Origin: Acorus gramineus
Lineage: Eukaryota; Streptophyta; Magnoliopsida; Acorales; Acoraceae
Direction of reading: 5' to 3'
Length of the DNA stretch: 64,000 nt
Assembly (NCBI GenBank): GCA_030737835.1
Contig: CM060853.1
Span: forward strand, 12,892,034 to 12,956,033
The notes under the pieces are model-generated. The model saw only the letters and a program-made list of their open reading frames with translations. It was not told the DNA's origin and ran no database searches. Position numbers and translations under genes: made by a program. This document shows, piece after piece, positions 50,850 to 62,200 of this stretch (positions within the stretch are counted from its first letter, which is position 1; each line of letters begins with the position of its first letter).

Positions 50850-51575
50850 ATCTATATAACTATGTGAAAATATAGCTAAATCTGCTTAAATTCCTATAAA
50901 ACTGAAAAATAGTCACAAGTCCCTAAAAAGTATGTATGGTTAAAGGATTTAGTTCATAAGTTAAATAAGTCCCTATAAAATATAAAAAATTCGATTTAGT
51001 CTTTTTTATGAAAAAAATGTCCTTGCATTTTCTTGAAAATTCTTCTGCTATCATGTACTTACCGACGGTAAAAGAAAAAGAAAAAATCAATATAACTCTC
51101 TGAAAATTTATGAAAATCGAAAAATGTATCTCTAAAATCAATAAATTCTCTTAAAGTCAGCCACAAATTTGGTTAGCGTGTTACACTAATTTATCAAGTA
51201 ATTTTTAAAAGGGTATTATAGTAATTTATTATGTATGGTTAGAATCAATCACAGATCTGATTAGTTTCGGTTATGGTAGGGACTAAAATAAATATTGTCT
51301 AATAAAATAGGGACTTATGGGTATTTACCAATTTTATATGGGCCTTTCTGATTTTCATAAGTTTCTAGGGAGCTGTAACGATTTAAAAAAATAAGGGGTA
51401 AGAGATTCTGGTAATTTTTAATGTGTAATTAGAGTTTACCATGTATTGAGGTGATGGTAGATATTGAAACAACATTTTTCTAATAATACAAGGATCTGTG
51501 ACGATTTTTTAATTTTACAAGGACTAAAATCGATTTAGTTTATTTTCAAGGGAGTTATATCACTTTTTTCCAAAA
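50850..51575. mobile_element. Foldback element family F, copy 3 (complete)
   Basis: It begins ATCTATATAACTATGTG and ends AAGGGAGTTATATCAC with complementary inner arms (AAATTCCTATAAAACTGAAA against TTAATTTTACAAGGACTAAA, approximate). Its first 230 bp also close B copy 1 at 38821-39052, where the element is broken. Confidence 0.65.
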
Positions 51576-52029
51576 TAAAAAAAACAAAGAAAAGACTGAA
51601 AATTCTAATATTGTTTCATACAACAGTAATTTTGATTGTTCTTCAATTTATATTATCCAATAATTTCAAAAAAAAAATTCAACCATCCTAGATAAATAAA
51701 GGCAAGTTTCAAAGTGGGACATCTTGCATTTCATTTGCCTTCCTCCAAGAGAACAAATTTGTCTAGTCTCAAAAAAGGGGAACCATTGCCATTACTTTGT
51801 GTCTCATTGATGCATTCAGAGTGATTTTTGTGGCAGACAGAGAACCAACCACCCCCACAAATTTTTATTTTATTTTAATACTAATCTCCTCCATAATTAT
51901 TGATTAATCTAATTATATTCCAAGAAGTCACTTTCAGAGCCTCGACCGCATTGATTACATCATGAACATAAAGTTGATCAGTTTGCATTTTGAGTTTATT
52001 ATGCAATTTTTAGTTGTGTTGCTGCTCGT

Positions 52030-52078
52030 TGCACCCACCGATTTCGATATAAATCTCACATCGAAATCAGTGGGTGCA
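52030..52078. repeat. Short near-perfect hairpin
   Basis: The arms TGCACCCACCGATTTCGAT (52030-52048) and ATCGAAATCAGTGGGTGCA (52060-52078) pair over 19 bp with a single G-T-type mismatch and an 11-nt loop. Confidence 0.9.
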
Positions 52079-52924
52079 GTTTATTAGGAACAGTTTCACG
52101 GACAATCTAATAAATCTCATTTAATGAAGTATATGCTGTGATGAAAAGTGTATATCGTTATGCATAATGAATTGAGTGGACCCATTATTAGCATATGTAA
52201 AAAAAAAAATTAACAAGATATATATACCTCAGCTACAGAGATATATATTTCACTGGATGACTAATTGACTATAAAGTTATATGAATTGTTAATGTGAACT
52301 GCGTTTAATAAGATTCTTTCCATATATAGTGAGTTTCAGAAGATCCTTTTCCCAAATAAGCATATTTGATGATGGTATCTTAAGATCTGACAACGAATCA
52401 CATATTTTATAATGAAGTATTAAAATAGATTGGGAGATTGAGATTTTGTAATTAATTTATTTCTCCAATTGAATTTTGATCTTATTTGCTTGTCTTTTGC
52501 ACGTGAAATGGATCATTAATACATTAAGTTTTCGTTATTCTACGATAAAGTCACTAAAACTTATTATGTCATTTGTCTTTTTATATTATAAAGTTGCTTT
52601 TTATACTATAAGATAAGAGATCATTAACAGTGTTTAGGAAACAAAGAACACTTAGTCTCATGCTTAATTTGGCTTAATGATTAATTAATGTGAGATTACC
52701 AATGAGAAAGATTCTGAAGTATGAAAAAGTTGCATTGTTCAGAAGATGCTCAAAGATATGACAAAAACTTAGTTGGATCTTGTTTGTTTACTTCCTTTGC
52801 ATGCATGTTGTTTTTGTTTATTATTTTTGTAATTGATTAACATTTGACTAGGTTTGTTTCGTTTAACTTCAATTCAATGGAAGAAAATATCTCTCTCAAT
52901 TAGCCAAAAAAATTATATTTTAGG

Positions 52925-53405
52925 TTAAAGACATTCAAGTCCTCGCAAACATGAGTAATCTTATATAAATTCTTATCAAAGTTGGGGTAGATGTACAAGT
53001 CCTTAAAAATGCACAAAAACCTATATCTATCCCTGGTTTCAACAAAAATTAATCCTAACCGAACCTACCCTACTTAACTTTAACCTATAACCATAAAATG
53101 ATTAAATTATCTTTAAATTTTAACGGTTTTAAAACAATACCTCAATGGAAATGAAGAAACATAAAAAATTTTACAAGGATAATTTGATCTTTGCATGGGC
53201 TAATTTGTTTTTATGATTGCTTATGGTGACTATAATGTTTACACAATTACATAGTGATAAAGTATTCTGTCAAATTTGAATAACAATTTAATCCAAGGAT
53301 GATAATTAGGTTTTTCAGAGTTTTTAGGGACTGATGTATCTGCCTCAACTTTCACAGGGACTTATATGAAATTATCCATGTTTGCATGGATGTAGATGCC
53401 TTTAA
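52925..53405. mobile_element. Foldback element P2 (relative of P1)
   Basis: About 481 bp from TTAAAGACATTCAAGTCCTC to GGATGTAGATGCCTTTAA, which are inverted. The inner order is the same as P1 but diverged. A partial extra end copy follows at 53406-53510 (CATGTTTGTATGGATATAGA). Confidence 0.7.
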
Positions 53406-54012
53406 CCCTTATATCTTTAACCTTGTCTGTCTCAACTTTCACATGGACTTATGTGAAATTACTCATGTTTGTATGGATATAGATGTCTTTAACGCTTATA
53501 TTTTTAACCATGTTTTGTTTGCTTACGTTTCATATTGAAAAATTAGTTGTGTTTTTGTTTATGCATATTTAAAGGTGTATAAGAGAGGTGTACCCTTCCT
53601 AGCTAGGACACAGAAACGGTGCCGTACTCTTATACTAGTATATGATATATATACAAGTAGGTCAGATAAAATATAAAAAAATACACTAAAATTAATTCAA
53701 ATATACATTTCATTTTTCCACTACATTCAAAACATATTGATACAAACATTAATGCAACTACCATTATAAAGTATAAAACTCATTAGAAAATTTTCACTTT
53801 TTTATCAATAGATTAATGCAATTCTTTAGAGTATAAAAACATATAATTTAGTGGATGAACCATGTTTTAAAAAAAAAAAAAAGTTAAAACATGCGATGAA
53901 TAGGTATAAAAAAAGATTGAAGTACAAAAGGCCCATCAGATCCCAGTCCAGCCCATAAATCTGGGCCCATCTGATGGGACCTCACTTCAGCTTTTCTTAG
54001 CATATGTTTGTA

Positions 54013-54549
54013 GATGAGAATGGTAACGTGGTGGGTTGGGACGGATTTGATCAATCTCAATTCCAAACCTGTTAATAAAATTTTGTTCTAAATCTGTGAC
54101 GGGTTTTATTATGTCATCTCAAATCCGTTCCAATGGATTTTTAAAGAACTCAAACTCATTCCATCCAATCCTATTTAGAAGAGTATGAATTTAAAAATTT
54201 CAATTTTTTAAAATATTTTTTATTCTTTCTTATATTAAAAATTAAATAATTATTGTTATTTATTATGTTATATAATATTATCTTATGCATGCTTAAATAT
54301 TTTATAAATAATAATAATATATGATATGCTAGTTTAATTTATTTATCATATCATTTTGAATTATATAAATGATTTAAACGGGGTATAACAGGGCGGGGTG
54401 GATTTTGCACTTGAATCCCAAACCCGTTCTATATCTTCATCGGGTTGGGATAGGTCGGGTTCAGGTTTGACATTTAGAGGATCAAACCCGTTCCAATAAA
54501 GTCGGGTCGGTGCGGGTTTCCCGTTTATTCTGTCCGACTGCCATCCCTA
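54013..54549. mobile_element. CGGGTT-type element (diverged)
   Basis: An AT-rich core is bracketed by GGTGGGTTGGGACGGATTTG on the left and AAGTCGGGTCGGTGCGGGTT then GACTGCCATCCCTA on the right. Similar ends are seen at 13738-14175 and 48506-49041. The left terminus is approximate. Confidence 0.5.
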
Positions 54550-54562
54550 TTTGTAAAGCGTT

Positions 54563-54798
54563 GTTACACTCAAGTCCGTTTTATAACATCATGTTGTAAT
54601 ATATACTGCGCTATCATTGTGTATGGGGATTCTATCATAGTATGTGACAGAACTTGAAAAAATATATTAATGTATCTCAGCATATACTTCATTTTATATA
54701 ACAGTATGCACTTCATTTAGAGAATATATGATTTGAAAAAACAAAACGGTGTGAACCATAATTAAAACTGCAATGGGGGGCTGGGCGTATCATTTTTC
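54563..54798 (+). mobile_element. MITE family R1, copy
   Basis: From TTACACTCAAGTCCGTTTT to GGGCTGGGCGTATCATTTTTC, with the family core TATACTGCGCTATCATTGTG. Internally complete. Confidence 0.7.
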
Positions 54799-54838
54799 AT
54801 GTTTGTATCATGTCTGCCCACTTATTAATAAACTATAA

Positions 54839-54956
54839 GCGATGGCATGTGACCTTAATGTTTTCTTGTTTTTATAAGATAAAAACATACACTTAATGCG
54901 ATGGCATGTGACCTTAATGTTTTCTTGTTTTTATAAGATAAAAACATACACTTAAT
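54839..54956. repeat. Perfect tandem duplication of a 59-bp unit
   Basis: The unit starting GCGATGGCATGTGACCTTAA occurs at 54839-54897 and is repeated head to tail at 54898-54956 without visible differences. Confidence 0.92.
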
Positions 54957-55581
54957 GCATATTCAAATGAATTATGTGGATCCATTTATAAAAAAAATAA
55001 AAAATTACATGTTTTACTGAATGAAACAATAATCTCAAAAAGATACGAGATTTCATGTGAAACTTTGTTAACAACATTTAACTTTGGAATATCTACCCGT
55101 TTCTGCTTTCATTTAAAAAGTTTGAAAATCTAAAGTCCACAATGAATTATCTACCCAAACAATTTAGTTACAGAAACAAGATGGTTTTGTGACATGTTTA
55201 CGCTAGAACTCTGGATGGGTTTGATTGTTGGGAATTATGGGAATAATTTTAAAATCTTCATCTTTCAAATGCCTTTTCTAATATTTCTTTATAACTTTTT
55301 ATTCTAAATTAGATAAATGCATGATAAATATTAAATTATTTTATCAGTTGAAAAAAAAAGAATAAACATAGAAAATATAATAGACTAGCTTTATTTACAT
55401 AAGGGTAAACATAGTCCAAATCCTGTGTCCAAATATAAGAAACTTGATTGCATTCTAAGTTGCATGAAGGAATTTGTGAGAATTGCCTAGTAACATAATT
55501 CTAATGCTTTGTGATCATCCATTTCTGGGATTTCAATCATCCACTTCATTATTCACATGTGCAAAGAGTGTTTAGGAGCAT

Positions 55582-55808
55582 TGGTACACTCAATTCATTT
55601 TGTAGATCTATATACAACCTCGTATATTATACTATCACATTGTATGGGACTAGAATATCTTTTTTTATTTTTTCCAAATAAAAAATATATTATTATATTT
55701 TAGTGCATTTTTTAATTTGTATTACAATATATATTTTAATAAATGAGTGTATATCTTTTTTTAAAAATGTTGACATGGTTACATAAAGAGTTGGATATAT
55801 CATTTTCA
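55582..55808 (+). mobile_element. MITE family R1, diverged copy
   Basis: From GGTACACTCAATTCATTTTG to GAGTTGGATATATCATTTTC. It has the same order of family words as the copy at 54563-54798. Confidence 0.6.
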
Positions 55809-55924
55809 CGTTTGGGTGATATGGGTTGCAGCCATGCAGGAGCCATTGGAGTTGCCAGAAATTCAAAGAAAATGGGCTGAATGGGGCCCATAAGAACTTT
55901 GAATTCAGGGCCCATATCATATTT

Positions 55925-56565
55925 TTTTTGTTGCGTGATGATACACTCAATCTATTTTATAACCTCATTTGCAGTCATCACATCATTAACACTGTATAAA
56001 ATTATCTTAACACAATGTATATCATTACACTCTCTCAACGTATACTATGTTACAAAAAATATTAAAAAAATACATGCATTCAATTGTATGTTCGGCAAAA
56101 CAAGAATTTTTATTCTCAAACGATATTAGAGGGTTTTTCAGTCATTATGGAAATTCCATTCTCGATAATATTTTTATCTTCCGTTGAAGAAAAAAAAGCA
56201 AAAATACCAAAAATTAAGAATTTACGATCTATTCATGCAGCATTTCCCTTTTTAGAAGACAAATTAGTACATTTAAATCATGTATCAGATATATTAATAC
56301 CCTATCCCATCCATCTCGAAATCCTGGTTCAAGTTCTTCAAGGCTGGATACAAGATGTTCCGTCTTTACATTTATTACGGTTCTTTCTCCATGAGTTTCA
56401 TAATTGGAATAGTCTCATTACTCCAAAGAAATCCATTTCTTTTCTTTTTTTCGTGCGATGATTTTATTAGTTGAGTATATACTTTAAGAAAAATAACAAA
56501 AAAATGTGTGAGTGGCAAAGGGGGTTGCAAGTGGAGTTGGGACATACCATTTTCCTTGTTACATA
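55925..56565 (+). mobile_element. MITE family R1 copy interrupted by plastid DNA
   Basis: The head (about 55937-56084, TGATACACTCAATCTATTTT onward) and tail (about 56465-56565, GAGTATATACTTTAAG to GGGACATACCATTTTCC) are the two halves of one R1 element. The usual middle of about 40-50 bp is replaced by the matK fragment. Confidence 0.65.
56085..56448 (+). pseudogene. matK: Nuclear copy of a plastid matK fragment (NUPT)
   Basis: An internal fragment of about 120 codons of the plastid group II intron maturase, in an open frame: [72 protein letters not shown] and [14 protein letters not shown] are matK hallmarks. matK is about 500 codons, so both ends are missing; trnK, the rest of matK and any nuclear targeting sequence are absent. 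The frame has stayed open, which points to a fairly recent transfer rather than function. Confidence 0.9.
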
Positions 56566-56767
56566 TCGAATTAGGGTGGTAGCTCAATTTGAGGTTCGAT
56601 GCCTATTTTTTGTTGGTGATCTATTTTTGTGTAGTCATTGTGTTCTTTTTTTTTTTAAAAAAAAAACACATGTGATTTGTGTTTTGAATTGTAAAATAAA
56701 CTAAATGTAACATTTTTCAAAAACAAAAATTTGTGAAATAATAGAATATCTTTTTGTGTGAGATTTA

Positions 56768-57041
56768 TTGTGTTTTTTTAAGTCCCCGCAAACTATATGA
56801 TTTAGTGATCGGTCCCTTACTTCTTCATATTTCAGTTTAAGTCTTTAGATTTAAGGGGTATGTTCCTTTTTAGTCCCTCACAGGGACTAAAAAGAAAACC
56901 AAATAATTTAGTGATAGGTTCCTCCCAGGGACTAATAAGAAACATACTTCTTAAATCTAGAGACTTAAACTGAAATATGAAGAAGTGAGGGATCGATCAC
57001 TAAATCATATAGTTTGCAGAGACTAAAAAATGAAAAACCCC
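56768..57041. mobile_element. MITE family M, copy 3
   Basis: Palindromic, from TTTAAGTCCCCGCAAACTAT to GACTAAAAAATGAAAAACCC. The inner arms ATCGGTCCCTTACTTCTTCA and TGAAGAAGTGAGGGATCGAT are inverted copies. Same family as 5478-5752 and 18791-19022. Confidence 0.75.
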
Positions 57042-57169
57042 ATAATTTTATGTTTCATTTAGTTATACTTTTGAAAGACAATGGAAGAAAACTCTTGACA
57101 TGCAAAAAAAAGAAAAAGAAAAAAAAAAGAGTTCTGTTACACCTAGTTTTTTTTTCCATCCCAAATTCC

Positions 57170-58290
57170 AGTCATATATGCGTCGATAGAAAATTAACAA
57201 AACATATACTCACATTAATGAAGTATATGCGCCGATAGAAATTTTTGACATTTTCTATAAATGCATCCATGCAATTTATTGGAGTATATGATTCATTTTT
57301 TTATAAAAGCATCTATCTCATTACATGAGATATACCATTTTTAAAAAATTCAAAACCTGTGTAAACTAGAATTGAGGTTGAAAACAGGGCTGCATGTAAC
57401 CAGTGGTGGAGTCAGGATTTTTATAAAGGGGGGCCCTAATGTGACTTATATAAATATTTTCTAAAGTTATATTATTATGTTTTTTTCAGTAGCATAGATT
57501 AAAAATATGTATAAAATGGAATAAAGACATTCACACAAAACATATAATTGAATAATTATAAAAGATAATTATCATATTTTAAAACGATATGTCATATTTC
57601 ATATTGATGATTCACAAAATAAAATATCAAAACATAAATCCAATAAGCAATGCATAATTTAACCTCAACAAGATTTCATATTCTGAAAATGTTGAATTAT
57701 TTGATTATTTTAGATATTACACAATTATTTTAAACTTTAAATAAATTAGTAACAATGCCAATAAAGTAAAAGGGAAAAATTATATACATTCGAAGTGTTG
57801 ATGGAGGAAAAAATTACGGATTTTTTTAGCGATAATGATTGATATTAGGAACAATTGATATAAAAAATAAAGAGAAAAATATATTCAAAAATATATTAAA
57901 AAATATATTTTTTTCAAAATGAGCGCCTGGGTGGGGATGAGAAAATGAAAAGAGAGAGTAAAAAAGGGTTTTGTTTTATGTGGAGGAGAATTAATTAAAA
58001 AAAAGGGGTGATGACACACCATACACGTGGATGGTCCAGAATCCATATGAATAATAGGTGGTTGTTTTATTTTTATTTAATTTTTTTTTTTTTGAGTTGT
58101 GAACTGTTGCTGTTTGAGGAATTTTATATGTAGGTGGGGTTCATGATCTATGGACTCTAATTAAAATCAGTTTACCACAAAAAAAAATTAAAAGGATATA
58201 GAAATAAATAAATAAAATTCAGGGGGGTCCCATGCCCCTCGGTTCCTATGGTGGCTCCGCCACTGCATGTAACATTATCAAAACAATAAA
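57170..58290. mobile_element. Repeat family R2 copy, split by a hAT element
   Basis: The left part to 57400 and the right part from 58266 join into one unit ending GGGCTGCATGTAACATTATC. This matches the R2 copy at about 58425-58620 (GGACTGAATGTAATATTATC) and a degraded one in CCD8 intron 1. Shared words are GGAGTATATGATTCATTTTT and ATGAGATATACCATTTTTAA. Confidence 0.55.
57401..58265. mobile_element. Non-autonomous hAT element with perfect target duplication
   Basis: 865 bp with ends CAGTGGTGGAGTCAGG and complement CAGTGGCGGAGCCACC (a common plant hAT-type terminus), flanked by an exact 8-bp duplication CATGTAAC at 57393-57400 and 58266-58273. The inner subterminal G/C runs GGGGGGCCC and GGGGGGTCCC face each other. 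No transposase reading frame. Confidence 0.88.
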
Positions 58291-58424
58291 AAAAAAAATT
58301 GAGTCGTGGCCAAATAAAACAGACTATCAATACCTGAATCAAATAACACCATGCGCATATGGACCTTGTACATCTTGGCCCAAAAACAATATGATGCGAC
58401 AAATATATAATGTAGAATATATAT

Positions 58425-58620
58425 TGTTTAGATAATTATTTTTTTCATATTATCTATAAATGTAATGCAATCGTGTAATTCATTGGAGTATATGTTTCAT
58501 TTTTTTTTTATAAAAACATGTACCTTATTAAATGAGGTATGCTACTTTGAAAAAATCAAAACATTTGTTCAACTGAATTTAAGGTCGGTAAATGGACTGA
58601 ATGTAATATTATCTAAATGG
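58425..58620. mobile_element. Repeat family R2, second copy
   Basis: AT-rich non-coding block with GGAGTATATGTTTCATTTTT, AATGAGGTATGCTACTTTGA and a closing GGACTGAATGTAATATTATC, in the same order as in the split copy at 57170-58290. Confidence 0.5.
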
Positions 58621-59149
58621 GAAATATAATGTGGGACCATGTAGTATTTGGAAAAGAGTTTAATTATGATTTTTTTATTTAAAGTTTTTTTAAAATTAAA
58701 CACAGTAAGTATACTTTTATTAAATTTCTCGAAAGTTTATTTCATTGTCTATAATTTATTTTCTTATTTTTTCAAAAATTAAGATCACTTGGAGCACTTT
58801 TGAAAATGTATTTGGATTTGGTACTTGCAAAAGCGGATTCATCCAAACGTCATTTCAAACTCTAATTTTAAGCTACTTTTGGTTGTACGATTACAAAACT
58901 GATTTTAGGCAAAAGTTAGGCTTAAAATTGATTTTGCAGGAAGCTGTCTTTCCACAGCTTATGAAAAACCCACGTTTTGAAATTTTTTTCAAATAAGTCT
59001 ATTTGCAGCCTTTGACCTCAATTTTTCTAATTAAAAAATAATTTGAGAAAAAGAGTTTTTTACAAATCTAAAAGTTGTTAAAACCTGTTTTCAGACTTTA
59101 GAAAAAACATATTTTGATCAATTGTGTTTTACAAGATCTTCCGGGGGCT

Positions 59150-59272
59150 AAAGCCCACTAGACCACCTCCTCCATATAGCAGGACTAGAACCTGCACCTC
59201 CCCGAAAGGGGAGGATGTCCTTATCCAACAGCCAAAGGCCTTGGGCACAATTGGACACTTGTAAGTTGGCCT
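59150..59272 (-). repeat. tRNA-like / SINE candidate
   Basis: On the minus strand an A-box-like TGGCTGTTGGATAAGGACA is followed by a perfect hairpin CCTCCCC-TTTC-GGGGAGG and then a T-arm-like GCAGGTTCTAGTCCTGC (5-bp stem, 7-nt loop, B-box-like GGTTCTAGTCC). No cloverleaf with a normal anticodon arm can be drawn, so it is a Pol III-derived repeat at best, not a working tRNA gene. Confidence 0.4.
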
Positions 59273-59289
59273 ACCTAAGAAAATACATG

Positions 59290-62200
59290 ATTAAAAGCCA
59301 ACTCACAAGAATTTTTTTTATTTACCTAAGCATTCCCCTTTCAAGTATATTTTCTTCTCCTTTTTTTTGGTGGGTAGTATATTTTCTTCTTATGTTACTG
59401 TTTTGATTCAATTATCAAATGGATTTTATTTATGTTTCATCTCACATATTTTGATTTTTATGTTTTAAAAATAAATAAAACAAATTTTGATAAAATTTAT
59501 TGAAAATAATTTTTTTAGAATCAATTATTTTAAATAATTTATAATATATGATGATTTAAAATTTTGAATATTTTTTTTTAATCTAGTAAGGTGGAAATGA
59601 TAATGAACAGTGAAATGCATACATATCACTGTAGTTCTTACTTTTTTGAACATTTTGGAGAATCTTGTAATAGTATTGCAATGTCACACACAGTTTGAGA
59701 ATCAAATCCACATTTGAGATTTTGATTTGAATGATTGTAAAAAAAAAAATTTGGACAGTGGGTCCCACTCCTCGTCCTACAAAAAGGAACACTCTGATAA
59801 GGGTGATAGTACAATCCGGACCCTCTATTGAATGGGGTCCCTTACCCTTCCTTTTTGTCCATTATTTAAAAAAAATAAAGTAAAAAAAGAAAAAGAAAAC
59901 TCAAATTGTTTGTTGGGAGGTCAAGTTCATCTCCACCACCAATGATAACTAGACCTTTGATTGGACGGCCAGATTGCCTCCTCAGTGACAGCTGTCCAGT
60001 CAAAGATTGATTTCAAATGGTGGACCCATTATGGGCCGGAGTGCTGTGGACCTCTGGATTTGGCTTGGTTGTTTTTTTTGGTCCCACTTAATAGCTGTCT
60101 GATTTGTGATTGATTTCATGCTCCCCCTCCATATTTTTCAGCTGTTGTTTTGTTTGTTATCAGGCATTTAAAAGCAGGGGTACTTCTATTCAAACCCCTA
60201 CCAAAATCTTGAAATAAAATTATACCCTCTCTTGTATGCTAATATACCCTCCACATAATTCTGATACAGTGAAAAAATTTAGTGCAAATGTAGGTTAATC
60301 ATACATGATTATTGAGAAATTATTGTTCTTTGATTGCTTATTCTGAAATAAAATAGTTATCATGAATTAGACAATATCAATACAAGTAGTTAATTATAAC
60401 CGTGTTATTTTCAATTGGAACTTTTTCCAGTATGTTTTTTTACTATTAATTAATTTTTGAAAAATAATAAATATTGATAGGCAATTTCAAGTCACTTAAG
60501 CACAGTTTTTAACCTTTTTTTTATAAACTAAAGCTAAAAGCTGTTATCAAATATGTTAACTAAAATACATCATTATTACTAGATTTTATCTCCGTACAGT
60601 GTTTCGAAATATGTGTTTCATAAAACAGCCATCATTATTACAACCTTGAAACTCACTCTTAGATTATTAAGGGTTGTGCATAAGCTGGATAAGACTGTAA
60701 GTGAACTTCTAAAATGAGGTCACACATACATATTCATTCACGTAATATTTTTAATTTTGATAAATATCCACACAAATATTTTTTGAATAATACTTGCACT
60801 AGAAAATTTTGGTTTTGAGGGCACCCTTCTTGGTGGGTATTAAGGTCAGGATCTATCCCGATCAAGACTTATACAAGCGAATTAATTAAATATCTGACTC
60901 TAATTCATTTTTCTTGCATTGTCTATCTTTAGATCATTAAAATTGAATAACTATTAAAAGTAGTAGAGCCTATTGAATAGAAAACCTTAATCAGGACCAT
61001 TTAACAGATAATCCAGGATCTAATAGTCACTGGATTGTGGTATTCACAAATCTCCTCCATGCCATTTTGGGGGCAAATTAAAGAATTTTGGCAATCACAT
61101 AATTAGTAGAAATCAATGATGGACCTCTCTGGAACAGAATTATATACCTATGCACATCCAATAATTCTTGAAAGCAAGACAAACAGAAACATGGATCTAA
61201 ACTTCTCCTTCTCAAAGGATCTTCTCAAAGAAACAAAGAATCAGATACTAGGAAGTTAGACTTAGGTCACATTGACACTTTCCATGAGTGACTTCCAACT
61301 TTCAATTATATTATAAAAAATTTCATACAAGGACTCCTATATGATTATTGTATTATAACAAGACTTTGGCTTAGAAAGTGAGCCACTATTAGGGTTTGGA
61401 CTATGGTCACATTTTGTTTTGGTTGTCTGCCTAGTCTCGTCTTAGGGTTCCCCTTTTTTCTTGTAGCCTTCACTAATAACCAACCCACAAAAGTCAATTG
61501 GTCCAACATTTTTTGTACTTCATGGTGGGCACCTTCACTTATAGGACCCATTTGACATTAATTATCAAGAATATGAACTGGCCTCGGGTACGTACATTAA
61601 AGGGACCACGATGGAAATATTATCCACAGTTACATAGTCAATTAATTCTTTGTTCTTAATTACTGATGGGATATGACTTAACCATGCATGAAAAAATAAC
61701 AGTTACATGAATTTAGATATTTAATTGTGAATATATGCACTGGGTTTATGCATCTAAATATTGACTCATTATTATGACATATTTAGTAAAACCCTAAAAA
61801 CGAGCAATAATATACCAATATATACCATAGAGCGATGTTATATAGACTTTTTCAATCTAAATTCTAATTCCATATATATCTCATTAGCACGTACCTACAT
61901 TAACAATGCATATATCTTGTTGAAATTTTTTACTATTATTAAAATGATACTATACGTAACAATTTCCTAAACCATGATAATGTGGTGTTTATATGGTGGA
62001 TAATAACAGTTGAACTTCCAATTTTATGTCATAATTAAAAACTTACACACACACACACACCCATTTGGAATAAATATGAACTGAGTGACCTCCAAACATT
62101 GTATGATTACATGCATGAATGAGAAGTTAAAACAACATGAAAAGGTCTCTTGGGTTGTAATTCATGGCACATAATACATAACAAAGTCCATGTTTATCAC

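Larger units (their letters stand above)
46532..51080 (+). repeat. Block B, copy 2
   Basis: Direct repeat of 35790-39052, beginning right after the MULE terminus and continuing without a break into unique sequence at 51081. Differences from copy 1: the 951-bp foldback P1, a full-length CGGGTT element and a G24 rather than G9 run. No gene. Confidence 0.95.

Noticed and set aside
35790-51080. B copies as the long terminal repeats of one giant LTR retrotransposon
   Set aside because: No TG...CA ends, primer-binding site or polypurine tract. The interior is a MULE fragment and an inverted block, not gag-pol. One B copy has natural flanking DNA on its left and the other on its right.
56085-56448. 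Open matK frame as a functional nuclear maturase
   Set aside because: Only about a quarter of the protein is present, with no start context, targeting sequence or catalytic domain X; it is an organelle-derived insertion.
59150-59272. A functional tRNA gene
   Set aside because: The T-arm is perfect, but there is no acceptor stem pairing and no proper anticodon arm.
61345-61551. Minus-strand 68-residue open frame
   Set aside because: Starts with a plausible Met but shows no known motif, no splice-consistent extension and no coding-like composition.
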